In this document: piece after piece, positions 19,192 through 28,412 of the stretch
How positions within the stretch are numbered: the stretch's first letter is position 1
Layout of the letters: every line of letters starts with the position of its first letter
Source: Sorangium cellulosum So ce56
Lineage (GTDB): Bacteria; Myxococcota_A; Polyangia; Polyangiales; Polyangiaceae
Length of the DNA: 64,000 nucleotides
Assembly: GCF_000067165.1 (NCBI RefSeq)
Contig: NC_010162.1
Location: 8,625,001-8,689,000, forward strand
Direction of reading: 5' to 3'
Position numbers and translations under genes: made by a program
The notes under the pieces: model-generated
Databases searched by the model: none
What the model was told of the DNA's origin: nothing
The model's input: only the letters and a program-made list of their open reading frames with translations

Positions 19192-21090
19192 GTGCGACAC
19201 CATGATCTCTCCGATGAGCTCTCTTTCTCCCGCAGATCGCTCCGCGGCCACCTCTCCCTGCTCGTCGCGCTGCTCTGCGCGTGCGGGCCGGCCGAGCGCG
19301 CCGCGCCCGCGCAACCCCTCACGAAGGCGGCCGTGGTGAGCCCGGCCGACGCTCGATCCGACGCAGCGGGCGCGGAGGCCGACGCGGCGGGCGCGGGGGC
19401 CGACGCGGCGGGCGCGGAGGCCGGCGCCGAGCAGGCGCTCGCGGCCTTGTCGGCGCGCGTGCTCGAGGAGTACCTGCGCGACGAGCCGGTCCGCGCCACC
19501 GAGGCGGGGGACCACCGGTACGACGCCGTGTGGCCGGACGTCAGCGCGCAGGGCGAGGCCGCGCGCCGGCGCACGATCGAGGCGGCGCTGGCCGAGCTCG
19601 GGGCGCTGCCCGCGGCGCGCCTCGGCGTCCAGAGCCGCGTCGACGCGGCGATGATCGAGAACCAGCTGCGCTCCTGGCTGTTCGCGATCGACGAGCTCCG
19701 CGAGGCGACGTGGAACCCGATGGTGTACACGGGCCTCGTCGGCGACGGGCTCGATCCGCTGATCACGAGGAGCTTCGCGCCGCTCGAGGAGCGCCTGCGG
19801 AGCCTCGGGGGTCGCCTCTCGGGCATCCCCGCGCTCGTGCGCGCCGCGGAGCAGCGCCTCACGGCGGCGCCGCCGCGCATCCACACCGAGACGGCGATCG
19901 CGCAGAACAAGGGGCTCATCGCGCTCTGCAAGTCCGAGCTCCCGGCGCTGTTCGCGTCGGCCCCGGCGCAGCAGGCCGAGCTCGACGCGGCCGCGAGGGC
20001 GGCGGCGGCGGCGCTCGAGGGCTTCCAGGCGTTCCTCGAGAAGGACCTGCTCCCGAGGAGCAACGGCGACTTCCGGCTGGGCCGCGCGCGCTTCGAGAAG
20101 AAGCTCCGGTTCACGCTGGACGACGCGACCATCGACGTCGACGGCGTGGTCGCGAGCGCCCGCGCCCTGCTCGCGGCGACGCACGCCGAGATGCTCGAGA
20201 CCTCGCGGGAGCTCTGGCCGGCGCTCTTCGGGAAGCAGCCCTTCCCGAAGGTCGAGGCGCAGGACGAGAAGATGGCCGCGATCAGGAAGGTGCTCGACGC
20301 GCTCGCGGCCGATCACCCGACGAACGCGACCATCGTGAAGGCGTCCGAAAAGCTCCTCGCGGAGGCGACCGACTTCGTCCGCGCGCGCGATCTCGTGCGC
20401 ATCCCGGAGGAGCCCTGCCGGGTGATCGAGATGCCCGAGTACCGCCGCGGCGTCGCGATCGCCTACTGCGATGCGGCCGGCCCGCTCGAGGCGAAGCAGG
20501 AGACGTTCTTCGCGATCGCGCCGACGCCGAAGGACTGGCCGAAGGCGCGCGTGGACTCGTTCTACCGCGAGTACAACTCGAGCATGCTCGCCGACCTCAC
20601 CGTCCACGAGGCGATGCCGGGCCACTTCCTGCAGCTCATGCACAACAACAAGTTCCCCTCGAAGCTCCGCGCGGTCTTCTCGAGCGGCCCGTTCGTCGAG
20701 GGGTGGGCGGTCTACACCGAGTGGCTGATGGCGCACCACGGCTTCGGCGGCCCGAAGGTGAGGATGCAGCGCCAGAAGATGGTGCTGCGCATGTCGGTGA
20801 ACGCCCTCCTCGACCACGGGGTGCACGCGGGCGCGATGGGCGAGGAGGAGGCGCTCTCGCTCATGACGAAGGACGCCTTCCAGGAGGAAGGCGAGGCCGT
20901 CGGCAAGTGGCGGCGCGCCCGGCTCACGAGCGCGCAGCTCACCACGTACTTCCACGGCTTCACCGAGATGATGCGCCTGCGCGCCGAGCACGAGCGCAAG
21001 CCGGGCTTCACCGAGCGCGCCTACCACGACCGACTGCTCAGCCACGGCTCGCCCTCCGTGCGGCACCTCCCGGCGCTGCTCGCGGAGTAG
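19192..21090 (+). CDS. DUF885-family lipoprotein, putative zinc metallopeptidase
   Basis: 632 residues from GTG at 19192. Signal and lipobox end in LLCACGP (modified Cys near residue 32). Residues 45-85 contain a near-perfect Ala-Gly-Ala-Asp tandem repeat (units of 7 residues, 21 bases), a likely flexible tether. The DUF885 domain follows, with the zinc-site motif HEAMPGH at 472-478 and a later FVEGWAVYTEWL motif that supplies the third ligand. Family members are predicted peptidases of the gluzincin type at the cell surface. It ends convergent with prfC at a hairpin. Confidence 0.85.
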   Translation: MRHHDLSDELSFSRRSLRGHLSLLVALLCACGPAERAAPAQPLTKAAVVSPADARSDAAGAEADAAGAGADAAGAEAGAEQALAALSARVLEEYLRDEPVRATEAGDHRYDAVWPDVSAQGEAARRRTIEAALAELGALPAARLGVQSRVDAAMIENQLRSWLFAIDELREATWNPMVYTGLVGDGLDPLITRSFAPLEERLRSLGGRLSGIPALVRAAEQRLTAAPPRIHTETAIAQNKGLIALCKSELPALFASAPAQQAELDAAARAAAAALEGFQAFLEKDLLPRSNGDFRLGRARFEKKLRFTLDDATIDVDGVVASARALLAATHAEMLETSRELWPALFGKQPFPKVEAQDEKMAAIRKVLDALAADHPTNATIVKASEKLLAEATDFVRARDLVRIPEEPCRVIEMPEYRRGVAIAYCDAAGPLEAKQETFFAIAPTPKDWPKARVDSFYREYNSSMLADLTVHEAMPGHFLQLMHNNKFPSKLRAVFSSGPFVEGWAVYTEWLMAHHGFGGPKVRMQRQKMVLRMSVNALLDHGVHAGAMGEEEALSLMTKDAFQEEGEAVGKWRRARLTSAQLTTYFHGFTEMMRLRAEHERKPGFTERAYHDRLLSHGSPSVRHLPALLAE

Positions 21091-21131
21091 CCCTCCCACG
21101 AAGCAGAGCGACGCGCTCCCGCACAGGAGAT

Positions 21132-21204
21132 GGGCCCAGATCGGCGTTTTCGGCGCGGAGGCGCACTCCAGTGCGCTGAGCACCGAAAACGTCGAGGTGG
21201 GCCC
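21132..21204. terminator. Bidirectional hairpin between convergent genes
   Basis: A long imperfect inverted repeat: bases 21132-21155 pair with 21180-21204, and a perfect GCGCAC/GTGCGC stem sits at its centre. The conserved run CGTTTTCGG pairs with CCGAAAACG. It lies between the DUF885 gene and the prfC stop, so it probably ends transcription from both sides. Confidence 0.7.
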
Positions 21205-21231
21205 GTATCCGAAGCGGGTGCGCGTCGCTCG

Positions 21232-22824
21232 TCAGACGGGGGAGATCGAGCCGCCGAGCTCCACGAAGCGCGCCTGGGGGAACGCCTTCTGGCAGGACTC
21301 GAGCTGCCAGTCGCCCTTGAAGAGCACGACCGGGTTGCCGTGCACGTCGAGGGCGCCGTAGCCGTAGAGGTTCGACTCGAGCTCGGCGAGGGGCACCGGC
21401 TCGCCCTCGACCCAGCGGGCCAGGCTGAACGAGAGCCGCTCGATCCGGGCGTCGACGCCGTACTCGGCCGCGAGGCGGTGCTTCACGACGTCGAACTGGA
21501 GCTCGCCCACGACCCCCAGGATGGCCTCGCCCTCCCGCCCCTCGGGCGGCCGGAAGAGCTGGACCGAGCCCTCCTGCGCGAGCTGCTCGAGCCCCTTCTT
21601 GAGCTGCTTGCGCTTCATCGGATCGATCATGATGACGCGGGCGAACTGCTCCGGCGGGAACTGCGGCAGCGGGGCGTACTTCACCGGCGAGCCGCTGCAG
21701 AGCGAGTCGCCGATGAGGAAGAGCCCCGGGTCGAAGACGCCGATGATGTCGCCCGCGAAGCCGTCCTCCACGAGCGTGCGCTCCTGGGCCATGAACTGCA
21801 CCGGGTTGGTGAGCCGGATGTCGCGGCCGAGGCGCACGTGGTGCACCTTCATCCCGCGCTCGTAGCGGCCGGAGCAGACGCGGAGGAACGCGATCCTGTC
21901 GCGGTGGGCCCGGTCCATGTTCGCCTGGATCTTGAAGACGAACGCTGTGAAGCGGTCGTCGTCCGGGGCGATGGGGCCCTTGTCGCTGCCGCGCGGCGCG
22001 GGCGGGGGCATGAGCTCGATGAACGCGTCCAGGAACTGCGGCAGGCCGAAGTTGGTGATGGCGCTGCCGAAGAACATGGGCGTGACCTCGCCGCGGGCGA
22101 GCTTGTCGCGATCGAGCGCGTCGCCGGCGGCGTCGATGAGCTCGATGTCCTCGCGCAGCTGGCGGGCGCCCTCCTCGTCGAGCGCCGCGACGAGCTCGGG
22201 CGCGTCGAGCGAGACGACCTCCATCGGGGCGATCTCGGCGCCGTGCGCGACGAGCTCGAAGAGGAAGACCTGCTTGCGCTCGCGGTGATAGACGCCGCGG
22301 AACTTGCCGCCCGCGGAGATGGGCCAGGTGACGGGGTAGACGCCGATGCCGAGGACCTCCTCGACCTCGCCGATCAGCTCGAACGGGTCGCGCCCGGGGC
22401 GGTCGAGCTTGTTGACGAAGGTGAAGATCGGCATCTGCCGGAGCTTGCAGACACGGAAGAGCTTCTTCGTCTGCGTCTCGACGCCCTTCGCGCAGTCGAG
22501 GATCATGATGGCGGCGTCGGTCGCCATCAGCGCGCGGTAGGTGTCCTCGCTGAAGTCGGCGTGGCCGGGGGTGTCGACCAGGCTCAGGAGCCGGCCCTTG
22601 TACGGGAACTGGAGAACGCTGGTGGAGATGGAGATGCCGCGCTCGCGCTCCATCTCCATCCAGTCGCTGACGGCGTGGGCGCGCGCCTTCTTGGCCTTCA
22701 CGGCGCCGGCGAGCTGGATGGCGCCTCCGTACAGCAGGAGCTTCTCGGTTAGGGTGGTTTTGCCAGCGTCGGGGTGGGAGATGATCGCGAACGTCTTTCG
22801 ACGGGCGATCTCGCGGGTGAGCAT
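21232..22824 (-). CDS. prfC: Peptide chain release factor 3 (RF3)
   Basis: 530 residues, normal RF3 length. The GTPase domain has the G1 loop HPDAGKTT, the G2/switch segment ERERGISISTS, DTPGHADFSEDTYR (G3) and NKLDRPGRDP (G4). The C-terminal domains match RF3 (VVGELQFDVVKHRL is typical). RF3 removes RF1/RF2 from the ribosome after peptide release. The ATG at 22824 opens the conserved MLTREIARR segment; the frame runs 39 low-complexity residues further, into the inverted repeat at 22890, and is not likely translated. Confidence 0.97.
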   Translation of the reverse strand: MLTREIARRKTFAIISHPDAGKTTLTEKLLLYGGAIQLAGAVKAKKARAHAVSDWMEMERERGISISTSVLQFPYKGRLLSLVDTPGHADFSEDTYRALMATDAAIMILDCAKGVETQTKKLFRVCKLRQMPIFTFVNKLDRPGRDPFELIGEVEEVLGIGVYPVTWPISAGGKFRGVYHRERKQVFLFELVAHGAEIAPMEVVSLDAPELVAALDEEGARQLREDIELIDAAGDALDRDKLARGEVTPMFFGSAITNFGLPQFLDAFIELMPPPAPRGSDKGPIAPDDDRFTAFVFKIQANMDRAHRDRIAFLRVCSGRYERGMKVHHVRLGRDIRLTNPVQFMAQERTLVEDGFAGDIIGVFDPGLFLIGDSLCSGSPVKYAPLPQFPPEQFARVIMIDPMKRKQLKKGLEQLAQEGSVQLFRPPEGREGEAILGVVGELQFDVVKHRLAAEYGVDARIERLSFSLARWVEGEPVPLAELESNLYGYGALDVHGNPVVLFKGDWQLESCQKAFPQARFVELGGSISPV

Positions 22825-22889
22825 CGGGTCGGGCACAGCGGCGCGGCAGGATAGAGTCCGTGGGGGCTGCGTCAACCCAGGGGGCGACG

Positions 22890-23085
22890 GAGCCAGGACG
22901 GGCGGGGGTGGTGCGCGAGCGGGCGGCGGGGGTCCCCCCACGAACTCGGGCCTTTTGGAGGGCTATTGCCGCGCTGGACGGGGGACTCGGTCCGAGAGGA
23001 GGGCGCTGCGGGGCGGGCCGGCCCTCGGGTTCGTGGGGCCCACCCCCGCCGCCCGCTCGCGCACCACCCCCGCCCGCCCTGGCTC
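22890..23085. repeat. Large inverted repeat (about 61 bp arms)
   Basis: Arm 22890-22950 is inverted at 23024-23085. A core of 35 bases (22900-22934 region) matches perfectly; the outer ends also match with single mismatches. About 73 bases separate the arms. No gene lies inside. It occupies the 362-base gap between prfC (start 22824) and the lipoprotein gene ending at 23187, both on the minus strand. It may be a small non-autonomous mobile repeat or a transcript hairpin. Confidence 0.85.
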
Positions 23086-23186
23086 TTTGTAAGGAGGTTT
23101 TTGGAAGAGGCGGGGGGGGACGCCGGGGTTCGTGCTCCCAGCGGCGATCGCGCAGGACGGTTCTGTCGGGGGTTTGTAAGGGGTCG

Positions 23187-23915
23187 TTATTTCGGGGCGC
23201 GAAGGGAGAGGGAGACGGTGACGCCTACGGGGTCGGCGCTGGGCGTGCCGATGGGCTTGTTCTTGAGGAACTGACGGATGCAGCGCTGCGCGTCGGAGGT
23301 GACGCCCCGAGAGTCGAGGATCTCGACACCCTCGGCACGGCCACGCACCCGGACAAGGAACTGGATCTTGATGCTGCCCGACGCGCCTGAGAGGCCGCCG
23401 TGATCGGCAACACACTTCGCAAGGTCGGGGGCCACCTTTTCGAGCCGCTTGGCCACGTTCGGGACGTCGCCGTTCATGAACTCGGGCTCCTTGATCTCCA
23501 CGAGAGGGAGCGGGGCCGACACGATCGATGCGTCAGGCACGCCACCGTCGATGGGGCCGGCGTCGCCGGGAACTCCGCCGTCAGGCGGGGGGGCGCCGTC
23601 AGGCGGGGAGGCGCCGCCGTCAGGAGGGGGCGGCTCGGGCTGCGGCGACGGCGGGAGCCAGCCGGCATCGGCCTCGCCCGGCTCGAGGCACCGCACGAAG
23701 CCACGGTGCGGATCCTCCAGCGCGCCATGCGGACAGCGCGGAGCGCCGCCCGCGTCGGGCGCCGCCGCCGTGATCCACCCCTGCTCCGGCGGCTCCTGCC
23801 GCGGCGGCGCGCCGCCCTCGGCGACCGCGCCGACACAAGCGCCGACAGCGCCCATCGACAGCGCCACGGAGACGGCCCACTGACCCAGACGCCCACCTGC
23901 TGCTCTCCACCGCAT
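23187..23915 (-). CDS. Exported AgmX/TonB-like protein with Asp-Gly-Pro repeats
   Basis: 242 residues from ATG at 23915. An N-terminal hydrophobic segment (VSVALSMGAVGAC) suggests export and possibly lipid attachment. Residues 90-150 are a Pro/Asp/Gly low-complexity stretch coded by repeats of CCGTCAGGCGGGG-like units (about 23575-23635). The last 100 residues resemble the TonB/AgmX C-terminal fold: a strand with KIQFLVRVRGRAEGVEIL, then CIRQFLKNKPIG. These domains bind cell wall or outer-membrane partners. Its target is unknown. Confidence 0.7.
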   Translation of the reverse strand: MRWRAAGGRLGQWAVSVALSMGAVGACVGAVAEGGAPPRQEPPEQGWITAAAPDAGGAPRCPHGALEDPHRGFVRCLEPGEADAGWLPPSPQPEPPPPDGGASPPDGAPPPDGGVPGDAGPIDGGVPDASIVSAPLPLVEIKEPEFMNGDVPNVAKRLEKVAPDLAKCVADHGGLSGASGSIKIQFLVRVRGRAEGVEILDSRGVTSDAQRCIRQFLKNKPIGTPSADPVGVTVSLSLRAPK

Positions 23916-24040
23916 CGGGCGCTGTGATACTGCGGAACGGGCGCGGGTACAGGAGAAACCGCGGGGAGTTCGTCGAGGCAGCCGCGAGGCGCTCGCCGAC
24001 GGCGGCGACGAACGCGGTCCCGGAGCCCGCGAAAGCGGGC

Positions 24041-25906
24041 TCAGAGGGCGATGTGAGCGAGCGATCCCGCCGAGGCGTCCCAGAGCGCCCGCGCCCGGGA
24101 CAGGGCGTCCGCATGCGCCTTGGTCCCCTCGGCGGGCCCTGTCACGGAGATCACGCCGCTCGCGCCGAGCTCGATCCGCTCGATGCCGGCGTCCGGGAGC
24201 TCGTCGCGGAGCTCCTTCGTCATCCGCTCGGCGATGCGCTGGAGGAGGCGCGCCAGCCGCTCGGGCGTGATGTCCCGGAACACGAGCACCTGCGGGAGAG
24301 GGAGCTCCGAGACGAGGCGAGCGCGGTCGGAGAGGCCCCGCTCGCCGAGCCGCCTCTCGACGAGCGCCGCGAATACGCTCCCGTACGCCCGGTCGACCTG
24401 CTCCCGCCGGAAGCGCTCGTCGATGGCAGGGCCGAGCCGCGTCTCCAGCTGCGCGACGCCGTTCAGCCCGTTGGCGAAGCGCCCCTCGTTCTGCGCGAAG
24501 TACTCCCCGCGCGCGCGCAGGTCGCTCGCCAGCGACGCGAAATGCTCGCCCATCGTCGAGAGGGCGCGCAGCACGAGATCGGTGAACCTGAGCTCCTCCC
24601 GGATCCAACCCACGTCCGTCACCCGGTCGGCCATGAACGGCCAGACGACGAGGTTGTAGTAGTTGTTGAAGTCGAGGAGGTACTTCAGCCGATAGAGCTC
24701 GAAGCTGCCGAACACCGGATACATGCGCTCATAGAGCCGGAGCGTGCTGTCGTACTTGAACCGGTAGTACGCGTCGTAGGCCGCGACCTTCTCCTCGAAC
24801 CCGGCGCGGTCGCCGCGGACGTCGGAGAGGATCATCTGCGTGATGAACTCGTTCGCGGTCGCGATGAAATCGGAGCCGGGGCTGTAGAAGGGATCGGTGA
24901 ACGCGCCGGCCTCGCCTGTGACGGCGTAACGGTCGGTCGAGAAGTACTGGTCCGCGTGGTACGGCAGGTGGGCATAGCTCTGGAAATCCTCGAGCTCCGC
25001 CCCCTCGAGCAGCTCGCGCGCGGCGCGGTGGGCGCCCAGGAAGCGCTCGAACTCCGCGCGCGTGCGCGGCCCGGGCAGCGCCCCGGCCGGCGCGTTGCCC
25101 GCGCCGATCCGGTCCTTGTCGAACACGACGCCCACGCTCATCAACGCGGGTCGGGGATCCGCGTTCGCGGTCCCCTCCAGGTCACCGGCGAGCGGGATGA
25201 ACCAGATCCAGTACCCGTCGTACATGAAATGGTTCGTCGACAGGTGGCGCGACGTGTACCGCGCGCGCGACCGCCACGCCGCGTCGGTGACCGCATCGAG
25301 CCCCGCGACGCCGCGGTAACGCCCCCACGCGGCCGCCGTGTTGAGCCGCGCCTCCTTGTGCACCTTCACGCCGAGCTTGCGGAAGAGCACGTGCCGCCGC
25401 CCGGAGGCGTCGCACACCCAGCGGCAGGCGACCTCGCGCCGCTCGCCGCCCTGCTCGTAGACGACCGTGTGCCGCCCGCGCCCGTCGATCGCGACGTCGA
25501 CCACCTTGGCGCCGAGCTCGACCTCGGCGCCCGCGGCGCGGTTCATGGTCACGAGATCGCGCTCCAGCCGCGCGCGCTCGAGCTGGAAGCTCGGGTGGAA
25601 CGGCATGTGGTCGGAGCCAATCTCGCTCATCCGGGGCAGCGGGAGATCCCTGTCCGGAGAGTCGAAGAAGAAGCGGAGCCCGTTCTTGGGCAGCTGGTGC
25701 TGGTAGAGGTACGTGCCGAGGTTCAGCCGGCGAACCATGTAGTTCGCCGCGACCTCCACCGTGCTCTCGCCGACCTTGTAATCCTCCATCGCCTCGGCGG
25801 CCTCGAGCACGAGGACCCCGAGGTCGGGGCACGTCAGGCGGAGCTGCCGCGCGAGGAAGCCGCCGGCGATGCCGCTGCCGATGATGACGATATCGAACGT
25901 GCGCAT
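24041..25906 (-). CDS. Flavin-dependent halogenase-like oxidoreductase
   Basis: 621 residues. The FAD-binding GSGIAG motif is at 10-15, followed by the halogenase-type KVGEST (44-49). The flavin-dependent halogenase signature W-x-W-x-I-P is present (WIWFIP, about residues 233-238), and GEAGAFTDPFYSPGSD matches the second flavin motif. A Lys (K74) is a candidate for the active-site lysine that forms lysine chloramine, though alignment is needed. The last 200 residues are extra helical sequence. It is the downstream gene of a pair, 11 bases after the acyltransferase. It likely halogenates an aromatic or a carrier-bound substrate; hydroxylation by a relative of this fold is an alternative. Confidence 0.8.
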   Translation of the reverse strand: MRTFDIVIIGSGIAGGFLARQLRLTCPDLGVLVLEAAEAMEDYKVGESTVEVAANYMVRRLNLGTYLYQHQLPKNGLRFFFDSPDRDLPLPRMSEIGSDHMPFHPSFQLERARLERDLVTMNRAAGAEVELGAKVVDVAIDGRGRHTVVYEQGGERREVACRWVCDASGRRHVLFRKLGVKVHKEARLNTAAAWGRYRGVAGLDAVTDAAWRSRARYTSRHLSTNHFMYDGYWIWFIPLAGDLEGTANADPRPALMSVGVVFDKDRIGAGNAPAGALPGPRTRAEFERFLGAHRAARELLEGAELEDFQSYAHLPYHADQYFSTDRYAVTGEAGAFTDPFYSPGSDFIATANEFITQMILSDVRGDRAGFEEKVAAYDAYYRFKYDSTLRLYERMYPVFGSFELYRLKYLLDFNNYYNLVVWPFMADRVTDVGWIREELRFTDLVLRALSTMGEHFASLASDLRARGEYFAQNEGRFANGLNGVAQLETRLGPAIDERFRREQVDRAYGSVFAALVERRLGERGLSDRARLVSELPLPQVLVFRDITPERLARLLQRIAERMTKELRDELPDAGIERIELGASGVISVTGPAEGTKAHADALSRARALWDASAGSLAHIAL

Positions 25907-25917
25907 GACGAGAGCCC

Positions 25918-27255
25918 TTATACCGCGCCACCGCCCGGCGGCGCGGGCTCTCCGAGAAGCTCGGCGCGGAGCGCGCCCGGCATCGCCGCCGCCTCGTCCG
26001 GGCGGAGCAGCCCGTCGCCGTGGATGATCGACGCCGAGAGGCGACCGCCGAAGCGGCTGAAGATCACCTGGAAGCCGGGCGGCGCGACGACCGCGGGCAG
26101 CGGGTACGCCGAGCGCACCGGGAGCCCCGCGAACCGCTCCACCGTCACCGCGCCGGGGTTCGAGACGATCAGCGAGGCGAGCTCCCCCTGGAAGGGCTGA
26201 TCCCCCAGCCAGCGGTAGATCGGGCCGGGGAGCCAGCGGGCCAGATCGAGCGCGGCGATCATGGCGAGATCGAGCCTGTCGCGCACCACGGCGCGCTGCT
26301 GCTCGGCGAGGCGGGCCACCGCGCGCGCGTCGTCGTGGAGCTCGTCGCGGCCGAGCGAGAGCAGGGCCATCGTGAGGTGATTGCCGAAGAGCCGCCGCGC
26401 CCCCCCCTTGGGGTCGAGCGAGAGGGGCAGCGGGATCACGTGGTGCGGCGGGGCGAAGCCGCGGCCCGCGAGCGCCCGGTCGGCGAGCCGCGTCGCCGCG
26501 ATCAACATGAGGCTCGTCTCGGCGAGCCGCGCGCGCTGGCGCACCCGGAGATCGAAGGCGCGGGTCTCCTCCGCCGAGAGCGTGAGCCGGAGGACGCGGG
26601 AGGCCGAGGGCCGCACCTGAGGACAGGCGCGCGCGAGCGACAGGATGGGCGCGCGGCCGAGCGCCAGCACGTGGGCCTTGTACGCGCGCGCCAGCGCGAC
26701 CCGCTCGTCGCGGTCCATGGCGGCCAGCAGGCGCTCCGGCGCGTCGTGCCGCTCCTGCCGCGGCGGCGGGTCGTCGGGCGCGTCGCCGCTCCCGGAGCCC
26801 AGCCAGGCGGCGAGCCGATCCGCGCCCCTGCCATCCGTCAGCGCATGGTGGTGACGGAGCACGACCGTATCGCCGTCGCCCACCTCGCGCACGACGTCGA
26901 GCGCCCACGGCCGCTCCGCGGAGGTCCGGTCCGCGAGCAGCGCCTCGAGGCGCGCCGCGCGCTCGCGCTCGCCCTCCACCTCGTGGAGGCGCAGCCCGGG
27001 AGCGCGCCGGTGGTGATCGACGACCCAGCGGGGCCGCCCCGCCCGCCCGAGCACGCTGTTGTCCAGCCGGAACCGGAGCTCGGGGAGCGCCCGGGTCGCG
27101 CGCTCGAGCCGCACCGCGAGCCGCGCCAGATCGAGGCGACCGTCGAGCTCGATCACGAACAGGCAGTGGTTGCCCGCCTGGCCGCGCGATCGCATGGCGC
27201 GATCGTTCATGAGGTGGAAGAAGTCGATCCCCCCGAGCAGAACGGGCGATGTCAT
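25918..27255 (-). CDS. HHxxxDG acyltransferase (WS/DGAT or condensation-like)
   Basis: 445 residues. The catalytic motif HHALTDG lies at about residues 134-141 in LRHHHALTDGRGADRL. The fold is that of wax ester synthase/acyl-CoA:diacylglycerol acyltransferases and NRPS condensation domains, which use the second His to activate a hydroxyl or amine. ATG at 27255. It is upstream of the halogenase-like gene on the same strand with an 11-base gap, and divergent from the LysR gene at 27435. Its substrate is unknown; a role in acylating the halogenated product is inferred only from context. Confidence 0.8.
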   Translation of the reverse strand: MTSPVLLGGIDFFHLMNDRAMRSRGQAGNHCLFVIELDGRLDLARLAVRLERATRALPELRFRLDNSVLGRAGRPRWVVDHHRRAPGLRLHEVEGERERAARLEALLADRTSAERPWALDVVREVGDGDTVVLRHHHALTDGRGADRLAAWLGSGSGDAPDDPPPRQERHDAPERLLAAMDRDERVALARAYKAHVLALGRAPILSLARACPQVRPSASRVLRLTLSAEETRAFDLRVRQRARLAETSLMLIAATRLADRALAGRGFAPPHHVIPLPLSLDPKGGARRLFGNHLTMALLSLGRDELHDDARAVARLAEQQRAVVRDRLDLAMIAALDLARWLPGPIYRWLGDQPFQGELASLIVSNPGAVTVERFAGLPVRSAYPLPAVVAPPGFQVIFSRFGGRLSASIIHGDGLLRPDEAAAMPGALRAELLGEPAPPGGGAV

Positions 27256-27392
27256 GGTCTCCGCAAGGCACCGCCGATCAGGGGGGAGCCGCGCGCGACC
27301 CTAGCAGCCACGCGGGCCGCACGACAGCGCCCGCAGGCGCGGGATCATGCCCCCTGGCCCCGCACGCCGCGCGGCCGCGCAAGAAAACGAAA

Positions 27393-27411
27393 GTATCCAC
27401 ACCATGGATAC
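27393..27411. promoter_or_regulatory. Palindromic operator candidate for the adjacent LysR protein
   Basis: GTATCCA (27393-27399) and TGGATAC (27405-27411) form a perfect 7 bp inverted repeat with a 5-base spacer. It sits 23 bases before the LysR start and about 140 bases before the acyltransferase start, in the shared divergent region. That is the usual place for a LysR autoregulatory and activation site. Confidence 0.55.
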
Positions 27412-27434
27412 ATGACTGATCGTATATTCACGGA

Positions 27435-28373
27435 GTGAATCTTTCGGCGATCGACGTCAACCTGGTGATCGCGCTCGACGCCTTGCTGCAGGAACGCAGC
27501 GTGACGCTCGCGGCCCGCCGGGTGGGCCTCAGCCAGCCCGCCATGAGCCACGCGCTGACGCGGCTGCGTGAGCTCTTCTCCGACCCGCTGCTCATCCGGG
27601 TCGGCCGGCAGATGGCGCTCACCTCGCGCGCCGAGGCGATGACGCCGCAGGTCACCGCGATCGTCCACGATCTCGCGGGCCTCTTCGGCGAGACGACGCC
27701 GACGTTCGACCCGGCGACGAGCGATCGCGCCTTCCGGATCGCCGCCACGGAGTACGTGGAGCTCGTCCTCATGCCGCGGCTCAACGCGGCGCTCGCGCAG
27801 GGCGGACCGAGGCTCGCGCTCCACCTGCTCCCGCTCGACGGCCGCGCCGTCGACGCGCTCCGGAGCGGCGAGATCGATCTCGCGATCGGCGTCTTCCCGC
27901 AAGAGAGCCTCCCCCCCGACCTGCGCCGCGCGCCCCTCTTCGACGATCGCTTCGCGGGGCTCGCGCGCATGAGCCACCCCACGGCGCGCGGGCAGGTCGA
28001 TCTCCAGACCTACGCGGCCCTCCCGCACGTCGTCGTCCCCAGGCGCGGCGCCCACGACGGGGTCGCGGACGATCTCATCGCGGCGCGCGGGATCGCGCGC
28101 CATGAGGCCATGACGGTGCCGCACGTGCTCCTCGTGCCGCACGCCATCACCGCGTCGGATCTCGTGGCGACCGTGGCCACACGCCTGGGCAGGGCGTTCT
28201 CCAGCCTGGTGCCGCTCCGCACCTTCGACCTGCCGTTCGAGCTGCCGCCCATCGAGATCGCGATGGCGTGGAACAGCCGGACCGAGCGCGATCCCGCGCG
28301 GGCGTGGCTGCGCGGCGTCGTGACGGACACCGCCCCGAGCCCGCGGGAGGCGGCCCGGCGCAAGCGCGCCTGA
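27435..28373 (+). CDS. LysR-family transcriptional regulator
   Basis: 312 residues from GTG at 27435. Winged helix-turn-helix at about 5-65 (VTLAARRVGLSQPAMSHALTRLRELFSDPLLIR), then a linker helix and a periplasmic-binding-protein-like effector domain to residue 300. Its form is close to NodD/SyrM-type LysR proteins (ending in VEL, PRLNAALA). It is divergent from the acyltransferase-halogenase pair and probably controls it through the palindrome at 27393. It converges with pilQ at a GC hairpin. Confidence 0.9.
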   Translation: MNLSAIDVNLVIALDALLQERSVTLAARRVGLSQPAMSHALTRLRELFSDPLLIRVGRQMALTSRAEAMTPQVTAIVHDLAGLFGETTPTFDPATSDRAFRIAATEYVELVLMPRLNAALAQGGPRLALHLLPLDGRAVDALRSGEIDLAIGVFPQESLPPDLRRAPLFDDRFAGLARMSHPTARGQVDLQTYAALPHVVVPRRGAHDGVADDLIAARGIARHEAMTVPHVLLVPHAITASDLVATVATRLGRAFSSLVPLRTFDLPFELPPIEIAMAWNSRTERDPARAWLRGVVTDTAPSPREAARRKRA

Positions 28374-28382
28374 GGGGGTTCA

Positions 28383-28407
28383 GGGCGCGGCGAGGCGCGC
28401 CGCGCCC
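28383..28407. terminator. GC hairpin between LysR gene and pilQ
   Basis: A perfect 10 bp stem (28383-28392 with 28398-28407) and a 5-base loop lie between the convergent stops at 28373 and 28413. No U-tract. Confidence 0.65.
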
Positions 28408-28412
28408 GGGGG

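Noticed and set aside
22825..22941. N-terminal extension of prfC into the inverted repeat
   Set aside because: The residues are Pro/Ala low complexity coming from the repeat; RF3 starts at MLTREIARR.
26020..27438. Long plus-strand frame antisense to the acyltransferase
   Set aside because: No motif and typical shadow composition; the minus strand has the HHxxxDG site.
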